From the NCBI GenBank assembly GCA_025617745.1, contig CM046861.1:14562283-14626282 (forward strand): a DNA stretch of 64,000 nt, in the 5' to 3' direction. How positions within the stretch are numbered: the stretch's first letter is position 1; each line of letters opens with the position of its first letter. The DNA comes from Heliocidaris erythrogramma (lineage: Eukaryota; Echinodermata; Echinoidea; Camarodonta; Echinometridae). Of this stretch, positions 1 to 11,467 are shown piece after piece. The notes under the pieces were generated by a model. That model was not told where the DNA came from, did not search any database, and worked only from the letters and a program-made list of their open reading frames with translations. The position numbers and the translations under genes are program-made.

Positions 1-363
1 TAAGTACGTCTTGAGTGCTTTTTTGAAAGTCTGAAGCGTCGGTGCAGTGAGGGTTCCAGGGGGTGGGTGCAGTGAAGGTGAATGGGCTTTGGCCATAGTA
101 TTGGGTGTTGAAGCGAGGAACTTGGAGAAGATGCTTGCTCTGCGATCTGAGAGCACGTGGGGTGTGTAACGTGAATGAGTTCAGAAAGATACGGAGGGGT
201 GGAGCCAGAGAGAGCCTTATAGGTCAGGAGGAGAATTTTAAATTGAATATGTGTTTTATGCATAAATTAGCACAAATTAACATTTAGATAAAGCAAAATG
301 AATTTGATAAATTTCATCAGATTCACCTGGATATGGCAAATTCAGAAACTAGGTTTTATTATA

Positions 364-2227
364 CACTGCCCTCCAACCTGCAGAAAGAACTGATTTCTCA
401 ACAATCACCCACAGTTCATTAATCATCAGATTTGTGGCATCTCAACAATATGGTATCAAACTGAAGAGTAGACATCAGCCTTCATGTTGACACCAATTGA
501 CATAATGTAAAGCGTTTCAGGAGGCAGCCATGCGTTTAAAAGGTAACCTACCCCCAAAAATATCATCTCCAGTGGAAAATATGAGGTCATTGGTTTGGTC
601 AGTTGTACCACCATTTTTGCCATTTCGGTATTCTACAAACTCTGACCCTCATTTTCTACTGATGAATATTAGAAATGTGTTGACTAATATACAATAAGCA
701 TTCCTATATACTCATGCAGAAAACTAGTATTTCATCTAACATGTCTAAGGAACACTTCAACATTTTGGGAACACCACAACGCTTTTTGTTTTCTTATTTC
801 ATGGGAAGTTATATTATTTGCATTTGTCTATATCCTTAAAAGGAAAGTAATGAATAATGGCATGTCATGAGATGAACATTTATTTATTTTTCAGAGTTTT
901 ATTTCAATATGTTTCGTATCATAAATATTTCTAATCTCAAACTCGCCCCTGGCGGCGATCACAGCACGGCACATCCAGGCATGCGACTATGGTCAAGTTT
1001 TGGAGGTAGTCACTTGAAATGTTTTTCTATGCCTTCTGAAGATGAAAAAGTTTTGTCTTCCAGCATGACAATGACCCCAAGCATTCCTTTAATGCTGTGC
1101 TAAAACTACCTGGAGAAAAAAGAAGAGAACGGGGTCCGGAAAATCATGGATTGCATGGTCACCCCAGTCCCCAGATCTGAATCCGATAGAGTTGATATGG
1201 GACGAGCTGGACAGGAAGGTCTGAGAAAAATGCCCAGCAAGTGAGCTTCATCTTCAGGAGGCATTAATAGACATTTTCAGTGACTACCTCCACAAGTTTG
1301 TCTTCCTGCAGAAAAATGACCCCAAACATTTATCAAGGCTATGTAAAAACTACCTTTAGAAAACAGAAGAGAAAGGGGTCCTGAAAAATCATGCTATGGG
1401 AAGAGCTGGACAGGAACATCCAAGAAAAATGCCCAACAAGTGAGTCTCATCTGTTGAAAATCCCTCAGAAGGCTTGGAAAGACATTTTTAGTGATGACCT
1501 CCAACTACTTCCACCATTTGACCAGCTGGATGCTAGGGATGTGCTGTGCCGTGATCGCTACTAGGGGCGGGTTTTCTGATAAGAAGTCTCTATGAAACGT
1601 GATTAATAAAACTTCGAAAAATAAAGAAATGCGCATCTCATGACAAACTATTATTCATTTAGGCATTCTTCTCCTTGTAAAAATTAATAAAACTGCCACG
1701 CATAAGCAATAAATAAAACTACACTTCACATGAGAAAAAACCCAAGAAAACAAAATGCATTGTGGTGATCCCCAAATATTGATGTGTTTCTTAGATGAAA
1801 ATATTAGTTTACTGCATGGGTAAAGGAGTGATTATTGTATATTAGTCAATGAATTATGTATATTCATCCGTACAAACGAGGGACAGATTTTGTAGAATGC
1901 CGAAAGGGCAAAACAGCATGGCACAATCTACTAAACCAATGACCTCATATTTTCCACTGGAAATTATATATATATATATATATATTTTTTTTTTTTTTGG
2001 GGGGGGGGGAGGGGGAGGGGGAGGGGGGTTGACTTTTTAACGCATGACTGCCTCCTGAAGCGATTTACACATGTTAAATTGGTATTAACTTGAAGGCTGA
2101 TGTCTACTCTTCAGTTTGATACCATATTGTTGAAGTGCCATAAATCTGATGATAAATGAACGTGGGTGGTGATTGTGAGAAATCAGTTCTTATTATACAG
2201 GTGTACCCAAACTTATGGAGGGCAGTG
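364..2227 (+). mobile_element. Decayed Tc1/mariner-like foldback element
   Basis: Flanked by TA on both sides (362-363 and 2228-2229), with mirror-image ends CACTGCCCTCCA and TGGAGGGCAGTG. The inverted arms are unusually long: about 364-1020 pairs with about 1490-2227, including matching blocks near 845-1000 and 1530-1660. Between the arms lie transposase remnants. At 1061-1084 the frame reads QHDNDPKHS, matching the Tc1 region around the second catalytic Asp. At 1156-1224, in a different frame, it reads SPDLNPIELIWDELDR, the block with the third catalytic acidic residue, and then hits a stop. Part of the core is duplicated (about 1072-1260 versus 1312-1470). The frameshift, stop and duplication mean it is dead. 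The right arm also holds an AT microsatellite and a G-run near 1965-2030. Family call is firm; exact subfamily unknown. Confidence 0.85.
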
Positions 2228-3180
2228 TAGGTTTGCAAAGGATTTTTGTAATTTGGTGATTCATTTTCCAACAAAATAAACACAAAGTTGGGGACAAAAC
2301 AAGCAGAATAATAATCTTAGATTGCCACGAAAGCAACTTCAAAATTTTGTTTCAATTCCCTAATAATTATAGATGCGCCGTTTTCTAGATAGTACCAATT
2401 TCATTGCAGGCCTACAATATTTTTACTGAGTGGTTACCTTTTGTTAAAACTGTTTGAATATACAATCAAATTAATTTGTTATTTTAATAGTTTGATTGTC
2501 CAATCAAGTATGTCAAATAAAACTACATTAAGCTGTACTTTTTTATTATTAGTTAATCTTTATAGTAAAAAATGAAACTCAAATAGAGAAGTACATACGT
2601 AACCCAGGACCGAGGTTTATAGATAAAAGTATAAGTTCCTCAGCCAGGGTAACATAGCTGGAGCACAATACATACAAATAGAAAACACAAAAATAAAAAC
2701 AAATAAGGTGTGGAATCGGATTCAGTATAGATGTACGTACAATACGTTTCTAATATGTCACGTGACCCAGAATAGACCGCTTCGGTAATGTATACATATT
2801 TTTTTTACATACCTTTCAAAAAACGGTTGTTCTTGACAATCTGAAACATTTTTCATTTACAGCTTATCCGTAGGTTTCCTTCTAAAGAAAATAAAATTAC
2901 AATTCATATGGTTTGAAAAAAAAACATTATGGAAAACCACATTCTGTCAATCCAATTTATGGTTTTATTTCAATTAAATCAAAGACATTATTTCCAACTT
3001 GCCAATGCAAATATACAAAGTAATGAATGAACAAAATAAAGTACATGTATTTTCAACAAAAATATACATTCGTGTGGTACACGCATTGTCACTACATTAG
3101 TGTGATGTAATATGCTTTATTCACTAGTTTTCAAGAGTCCGTTTTAAGACTACCAGCATCTTAGGGCCTATATGTTTACT
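2228..3180. other. AT-rich intergenic DNA with an old repeat fragment
   Basis: No coding signal seen. The stretch 2750-2855 resembles part of the repeat at 23440-23900 and 39440-39600 (shared words near GGTTGTTCTTGACAA and the nearby CTTTCAAA), so it is an old dispersed repeat fragment. Confidence 0.4.
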
Positions 3181-3416
3181 TTACACTGTAAAAAAATACT
3201 GTAGGACGTACAGTAAATTACTGGCAACCCGGCTGCACAGTAAAATTCTGTATCATTTACAGTTAAATAATTAATTTTTACAGTTATATACTGCTTGTTA
3301 CAATTTGTAGAATAAACAATACAATACCGTAAAAATACAGTAATTTACTGTGCAGCGGGTTGCCAGTAATTTACTGTAAATTCCTACCATGCCTACAGCA
3401 ATTTTTTACAGTGTAA
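3181..3416. repeat. Palindromic MITE (236 bp)
   Basis: Ends are near-perfect inverted repeats: it starts TTACACTGTAAAAAAAT and ends with the reverse complement. Further in, GGCAACCCGGCTGCACAGTA pairs with TACTGTGCAGCGGGTTGCC-type sequence near 3346-3366. The whole unit would fold into a hairpin. No coding capacity, so it is a non-autonomous element. Confidence 0.75.
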
Positions 3417-3615
3417 GATTGTATACCCAGAGTCAGGGAGGCAAGAAGTTCTTTGTTCTCCCCAGCATGTGTTCTGGGAAGAGAAGACACCGGTCATTCT
3501 GAATGTTGAAGTGATGCTGAAAGGTCAGAGTTACATAATATTGCAGCAGAAAGTTTTAAAGTTATTTGTGGAACAACTACAACGGCCCAATTCGGTAAGA
3601 ATATAATCTATTTCT

Positions 3616-3700
3616 ATATATCGCCAGCCTTATGCCAAGGGGCCTTAAGGCCATAGACTTTATACAGTGGTAAGGCCTTTTGGCATAAGGCCGACGATAT
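3616..3700. repeat. Short palindromic repeat (85 bp)
   Basis: Begins ATATATCGCCAGCCTTATGCCAA and ends with the imperfect reverse complement (TTGGCATAAGGCCGACGATAT). A hairpin-forming short MITE or its core. Confidence 0.55.
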
Positions 3701-5964
3701 GTTCTTTAATATTTTTTTAGAATGAAAGAATGTACCTATATATAGTTTAAGTAAAGTTTGATAATGTTTTATCCAAGTTTTGTGAAGAGATGATATTTAC
3801 GTGTAGACAAAGAGTTGTGCCATCGTGCACGTGTTGTGTATAATGTATAGTTGGTATTTATATAGTTATATATTTATTCAAATTCATAATATGATTTAAA
3901 TCATTCAGTAGTCTGTTTTGTATTTTTGATCTCATTTGATATAGACGGAGTCTCGTAAACATAACGAAATTGTACTTAAACAGTTAATATTTTTTGCCTT
4001 GAACAGTACATAATCAATGTGATTCATTGTTCTCAAAATGATGTCTTTTCTTACATTATATCGTAATCAATATCTCACTATTTTAGTTATAGGTTTTACA
4101 TGTTTACAGGATGAAACATTTGTTTACTATGGTTTGTTTGTTTATTGTTCTCATTGCAGATTGTTTATCTGAAGGTATAACTGACGATATTGTTGGAGTT
4201 TCCTAAATAAAACTCAAGTTTGTTGGACATTATCAATCGTGTTCCAGCATTGATTTGATCGGTGTGCCTTGTGGATACCAATAGTTGGACAGAAATAGAC
4301 AAAAATCCTTCGTATAATAGATTTATGATGAAGGCAGCCACATGCATAGTTGGAGGACACACCTCTAAAAGCAAAAGCTTAGGGCGAGGGTGCTCTTAGG
4401 CGTTAGAGTACATAATAAGTACATATAAAAATGAAGGGGGGGATCAGTGATGCATAAAGTATGAATAAATACGCAAAAATGCCAACAAGCCTCTATTGAT
4501 ATTACAGATTTATTTAGTGAATTGGTATACATGTAAATGTATATATATTGGTCCATATGTTGACAATTTGTAGCTCGCTGGGTACAGAGTAAAATTTACT
4601 AAGTGAAATTCTCACAGGTAAGGCAATTTACTTATTCAAAATATTCATTCAGTTGAGGTCAACTTTGGACGAAGTTCTAATTTTCTGGTTTGATTTAATT
4701 TGATTTATTTATTACTCTTTGTGGTCCTTTATTTTTTCAAACATACGTTACAAACTGATTGCAAATATCAATACATAATCAAAGTAAACTAATTACATTG
4801 TATACTTAACGTAAATGAATCATAAAGGAGGATTGTCTCATAAGCAGAGCTTATGATGGCTTGACAATCCGTTGGAAAAGATTGGAAATACTATTTGCAA
4901 CGAAAAGGATATTGGAAAAATGTTTTTCGTTGTATTCAAAGTAACACAAGTCAATAAAGGATGGGAGTGAAATAAGATGTATGACAAATAAAATAAAGAA
5001 CAGGAGAAGATGGTAAATAGATAGATACCCTGTGCAGAAGAGAAAGATTCGGCAAAAAGGAACAAGTGAAAGAGGGACTTTTAGGTAGTGCAAAGAGAGA
5101 GAGGGAGAGAGAAGGAGGAGTGTGAAGAAAGAAGGAGAGCCTCGGCCATTTGTATGCCATAGGGCACCCATTTTCAAATTAACTATCAGGCTTCCATACG
5201 GTTTGCAATAGAGCGATTTTATATATTTTTAATGCTTTAAGTAATTTATAGACAACACGAATGGGAAAGTTCTCCATTTGTGACATCACCACCATTCATG
5301 ACCGCATTGCCATTGCGAGGATCTCCATATCATTAGTGATCTCAGCTTTCAAAATTTCTTCATTTTACTTCGTCCCATTTATCCTAACTTTCACTTATAT
5401 GTTTCTATGAATTTTTTTCTGCTTTCGTACAAGCAAACTTTCTAAGGAAAGATAAATTACTCTTTAAAATGTTTGTGTTTCGCCCATTTCAACAGCTAAA
5501 CTATTAATGACCAATTAGCTATGCAGTTTGATTAAAATAATCATGACTGTCCCACCAGAAGTATGGGGAGGGATCGAGAGGTCAGTAGCCCAGTACAGTT
5601 ACGTCTCATAACCATAAATAATGGTCTTGGATGGAAACTTCTCCGACTGTCCAGGATATGCCTGTTGACTGTTCTATATTTCAGTGACCATGCATCATCC
5701 CTCTTCTCCCTCTCTCGTACTCACTTTTACCTGTAAGTGAGTTTTCTACGGTGAGTATATTATCAGGGGTAGTTGTCAAGGGTAAAGATGAGACACTATA
5801 CTGCATCTAACAAGACCCTTTTAATAGAATTGTAAATCATATTACATATTCAATAGCGACTCTGACCCTATACCTGCTTGTCGACGCCAGTTATCGACTT
5901 ACTGTATAATTTCAATTGTTTACATTGATACAATTATGTGAAGTTATTTTCTTTTCCTCTGCAG
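3701..5964. other. Spacer upstream of gene 1
   Basis: No protein homology recognised; reading frames at 4.8-5.2 kb on the minus strand are low-complexity (CT-rich). Near the 3' end two good splice-donor sequences (at 5733 and 5751) precede an acceptor at 5963-5964 with a pyrimidine tract. A non-coding first exon of gene 1 may therefore end near 5732 or 5750. No convincing TATA or initiator was identified. Confidence 0.3.
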
Positions 5965-6064
5965 GACCTCTTCAGTAGAACCTAGTTACGATCAAAGCGG
6001 AACATGCTAGCTGCCTTTAACGGTGTGCAATCCACCAGATAGTTCTGTGTGATGTCATGTCAAC
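5965..6064 (+). other. Probable 5' UTR part of gene 1 first coding exon
   Basis: A pyrimidine-rich tract ending GCAG at 5961-5964 makes a good acceptor about 100 bases before the start codon at 6065. Genes 2 and 3 have the same arrangement, with acceptor-like TAG at 28241-28243 and 57266-57268, about 65-70 bases before their ATGs. This suggests a separate non-coding first exon in each copy. Transcript data would settle it. Confidence 0.4.
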
Positions 6065-9000
6065 ATGGTGGTCATCAATGGTCGTGATCGTCAACGTTCT
6101 TTGACGGTCATCAAAATTGAACGGATCATCGCCCTCTTCTTCGCCGGTCTAGAGATCATCATTCATGGCGGGGCCATCTGGGGCTGGCCTTCCTACGTCT
6201 ACGTCCTCAAACAAGATGGATTCTTCAGACATCTGTGCCACACTGACGTTGGACCAGATGAGGGCGCTGCGTCTCCCAACAACGGGACCTATCAAGCTCT
6301 AGCGCATTTGAACGATATCAATGACCCCATTGCAGACTCACAGAACTCTTCTATAGAGACGCTGATTGTAACTGTCATTGATGATGGTATGCCATCGCCC
6401 TCAGGTATGCCAGATGGCAATGACGTCACCGTTGACGTTGTAAGCTGTGACGAACAAGATGCCATGATACAACTCATTTTCACAGTTGCGATGGGAACGT
6501 ATCTTGTATGTTCCTGCTGGCTAACTAATATTATCGACAGATTTGGGATCCGCTTCGCACGAATATTTATATTGTAAGTCGGCTCCCTTCATTTTGTTTA
6601 ACCTTTTTGGGTATTCCATTTTTCACTTTTAAGAAATGGTAATAATGTTGTTTCTATTATAAAAAAGAAAGATCTGAATTAACGTTATAAAACACAGAGA
6701 GTGTTCTCCTGCAAATGAAGTTATGGCTTACAGACATATACGCAGGCGATGGCTTGTATTCAAGACAAAGGGGAAATAAGTCTTAAAAATTCCTTACACT
6801 AGTTAAATAGTAAATGATGATTGTTTAAATAAGTCTGTTTTGTCAAGAGAGGTACAGGATTAGAGTTCATAATTTGCGGATGAGGGGTTTCCTCTTTATC
6901 ACCAAAGTGCCCTTATATTATCAAAAGTCCCCTTCATGAAATATTTTTCACCTTTATTCCAATGTGTCTTTGTTATCCCTTTTCTTTCGATAGTATCGGC
7001 TGCTTAGTGAGTTATATTCTATTCGCAGTAGCGACACCCGACACCCCACTGATATTATTCCCCGCCATGACTATTCTTACGTCGTGCGGCAGCGTACTTC
7101 TCACTGTTAACCTACAGGTAAACACAACCAGCAGTGGCGAAGCGATGGTCAAGATATCGAGGGGACGCCGCCATTTTTTTAAATATGTAGTTATTCTATT
7201 ATATCTTGGGGGAGGGCACCTGTCTTACAAGACGGATGAAATGCGAATTAACAATATCGTTGACTAGGGCGGGTGAGGGAGGATGTCTTTCTTTTCCTTT
7301 TTTTTTTTGCCATTTGAAGGGTTAACATGCCCCTACCCCCTATCTACGCCACTGTTAACTAGTTTTGCAAAGAACATTAGTATTTCAAAGTAATCTTAAA
7401 GGGCAATCCAGCTTTCGCAATAAGATGATTTTTATGTGAAAGCAGAAAAATAGAAAGAACAGGATGGTGAAAGTTTGAAAGAAATCGGACAAGCGATAAG
7501 AGAGTTATGGATGTTTGAAAAATGAAATCACTACATCAATCATGTCTATGAGAATCTCAAATTGGCAAATTGGTGAGTAGATTGTGACATACTGGAGGAC
7601 AACTCTCCCGTTTGTCGTACACAAAAGTATCATAAATTTGTGGTTTCCTCCAAAGCGCCTTTACCCTCGGGGTAGAACTCAAAATACTCTGTATTGTATA
7701 GCATATTGTTATAGGTATTCATGAAAGAAAAAGATCCTAATGATTAACACCTTTGGAAAAATCACAATTTAGTCACTTTGTGTGTCGGAGCAAATGGGAA
7801 GTTGTCCGCCACTACATCATAGTGAAATTACCCATTCGGCCAATTTGAAATTCCGATATGTATAGTAATTACAACTTACTCATATTACTTGTCCGATTTT
7901 TGTTCAAACTTTCACTAATCTGCTTCTCTGATATTTTTGTTCAAACTTTCACTAATCTGCTTCTCTGATATTTTTCTCTTTCTTTCAGAGGAACTTGCAA
8001 CTAAGCGGGTTGGATTTCCATCTAATATGAATAGAATTCATTTTGAGATAAACTGGCATAAACTGATCTTGAAATGGTTATCATGGACAGGTGGGGTTCC
8101 GGAAAATCACATATCCAGGGAAATCACATATGAAAAGAACATATCCAGATACGTTAAATTGTAACTATTGTCATTGATGAAGACAAGTCATGATATTGAT
8201 GCCATTTGCCATCTATTACAGGTTGGTAATCTGTTTGGTAGGGGTAAAGCTACCGTGATGTCGTGGATGAATGGATGTCTCAGTGCATCCGTCATTGTAT
8301 TCTATCTTGTGAAGGTAAGTGAAGGACCTTGCCAAATAACAACGTACCTGCAGTTCTACATTTGTGAATTTTGTTTTTGAGTAATAAAACTTTGAATTTA
8401 TTCACAATTAATTACGGGTTTTTAATTGTCATCATTATCTCCATTAGTTCAGTTGGGCCCCTGGTCTGGGATTCGAATCAAGAATCTCTGAAAAATGTCC
8501 TTAATTACTTTTATCATCATGATCATCTCCATCACGATCATCATCACCATCATCAGCATCATCATCATCATCATAATCCTCATCGTCCTTATCATCATCG
8601 TCATCATCATCATCACTACCCTCATTATAATCATATGATGGTAATGATAATCATCGCTATCATGATCATTATGATCATCATATGATTATCATCGTCGTTG
8701 TCATTATTATCTTCGTTGCATTGTTATTCTTATTTATCTTTGCCATGGTTAATTTGACGTTTCAAACTTCATTAACGAGCTCGTAAGTTGTAACACGTGG
8801 TTTTTATAATTATGATTAACACGCTATTAAAATCATGCATGTTCTTTAAAATTAATTTGAATAGGAAGGATTGTGAGTGTGCTAATTAATAAAATGTTCC
8901 TCCAACATCCGTAGTTTTATAATTAATAAAGGAAATACACTATGATTACAGTCATGCAATCATATTGATTAAAACCCAAGTAAAATTTAAACTCAACAAC

Positions 9001-10619
9001 AGGATTTTCGTCAGGTTTTTGTTAATGCCAAAATTGCCCAGCCTGACCAAAGTCGTGATAGAATTCTTATGCTATCTTGTTTTTGACAATTCTTATCTAT
9101 CACCATTGATATTTCTTAACTTAAAAAAAAAAACATCTTCGGTTCCACTCTCCTTCTGTCGTGCAGGTCGCTCATGAGTCTGGCATACCAGCCCGACACT
9201 CCTTCTACTTCTTAGCCTGTTCGACCGTCTTAATGCTCATCAACACCGTTATGATGCCCAAGAAACGTATTCCATGGCCTCTCCCTGAGGGATATCGACT
9301 TGTGCCCTACCGGAAGGAGTCTCTATCGTCTTCCGAAGCAGGGGTCAACCAATCACTGGAGTCGAAGCCCCTGAGAGCTGATGGTGATCGAGGAGATGCT
9401 GAAAACGTGGTCGAAAGACGATGTCCAGAGAGAGAGATTAAAAAGCACACACACTTTCATGGTAGGGTTAGAGAAGTCTCGGTCTGCTCCTAGTCATATT
9501 TGATTTTCAAAGAATTCTTGTTTGCTATGTGGGGACAAGTTTTCAACATGAAATGTTAATCAACAAGTACATGTAACTCCATAAATGTGGTACGCATGGT
9601 ACAAGCCCGTTTCAATTTAGAAATACATATATATTTATCTAGATTTCACTGGACTGAATGAAAAATTTTAACAATTTGAATTTAATTCGATGAAACATAA
9701 ATGTCAAAAATTCCATACAAAATTCTATGATGACAATGTATATGTGAGGTAGCTTTATTGACGTCTTCCAAAATTATGCATCCTCTTCGTACTTTCTCTT
9801 TCCTTTGATGGTCTATATGATTATTTTAGCAGCACCTGTTTTCATGCCATCTTTATTACTTAGCGCATTTTTTCCATGACAATATATTTTTCACACGCTA
9901 TATTTCGATGAAATATAAGCAGCGTACACAGGAACGAATGGGGGGGGGGGGGGTAGTACAGGAAAAACTTGTGGCGAATCATTAAATGATATGGATCGTA
10001 TATAGTGACCGAGCGAAAAATGGCATTTCTGATAACTGAAGCTTTTAATAAAAATTCGTTTATCATGTTTATCGCATTACTGACGTGGCAGCAGCTTGTG
10101 TATGTGGTGTCTGTGTTCTGGCTTCTGGCCATGGGGTGCACTACGTGGCTCGTGGCGGGCGGATGTAGTGGTTCGTTGCTTGGCGCTCGGAGTGTCTTTT
10201 AGAACCAATTTAGAGCATTATTAATAAAATTCCTAAATCAAGTCAACACTTCGGTATTATTGCAACTTGTCATTGATGAAAAGTTTTATGAAACATTGCC
10301 CTGGAGTGCACCACTGCAACATTTTTAAGGACACGTTCACAAACCCCGCCCGGGCCTACGCTCCACTAAAACTTTACCTTCCATTTGTCCCCCACCCTGC
10401 CAGATATCCAGGAGTTGAGTGAAACATTAAAACAACAGAGATACCCTAACTTTCGAGCTTGTGTCATCTCCCCTCTCTTCTGGCTTGTCGTACTTTGGTT
10501 TGGTGCTCTACAACTCAACATTATCTTCCTTTTTGGAGCGTTCAATTCGATCATCACTAGGCTGGCGGGTGGGAATCTGTCAGTTGGTATGTGGTCCTGT
10601 GGAGGTTCTGGTAGTAGTG

Positions 10620-10655
<36 letters not shown>

Positions 10656-10872
10656 TAGTAGGCCTATAGTAACAGCAGTAGTAGTAGTAGTAGCAGCAGC
10701 AGCAGCAGAAGTAGTAGTAGTAGTAGTAGTAGTAGTTGTAGTAGCAGTAGTAGTAGTAGTAGAAATAGTAGTAGTAGTATATAGTAGTAGTAGTAGTAGA
10801 AGTCAGTGGCGGAGATTTGTTACGCAATTGCCCCCACCCCCATGAAAAGGCTTTCTTGAATATTTTCGCCCA

Positions 10873-10903
<31 letters not shown>

Positions 10904-10904
10904 G

Positions 10905-10988
<84 letters not shown>

Positions 10989-11388
10989 TAATTATAGTAG
11001 AAGCAGCAGCAGTAGTAGTCATTATGATTATTGATACTGAATGCTGTTATAATCTATTATAATTACCACCGACAATCGAAAAAAAGTTATATCACTATTA
11101 GTGCACTTACGCTTGTTGTGACAGAGAATGATGATTTTGCTTTTCATTTGCTTATAATATGATTATGATTTTCACTTTCATTATTTTCTTCTGATTCTTT
11201 TTACAGTTAGTGGCTACACGGACGTCTTCCTTTTATTGCAAACCATTCCTTTATTTTTAAGTCAACTTCTTGGTCTACTAATGGACCGCAACAAACTCAA
11301 ATTATGTCGGAAAAGTAATGGTGGGTACAACGATTATGGTTCTTGTTTTTCTTGTTGTTTTTCTTCTTAGTAGTAGCACTAGTAGCAC

Positions 11389-11427
<39 letters not shown>

Positions 11428-11434
11428 GCTACAT

Positions 11435-11467
<33 letters not shown>

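Noticed and set aside
4851..5177. 108-aa minus-strand hydrophobic frame
   Set aside because: Derives from a purine-rich tract; three overlapping frames are open and none resembles a known protein.
8371..8685. Poly-His open frame
   Set aside because: Translation of a CAT/ATC microsatellite in an intron.
10366..11022. Long minus-strand frame with poly-Leu/Tyr (218 aa)
   Set aside because: It runs through (TAG)n arrays in gene 1 intron 5 and overlaps exon 5 antisense; repeat artefact.
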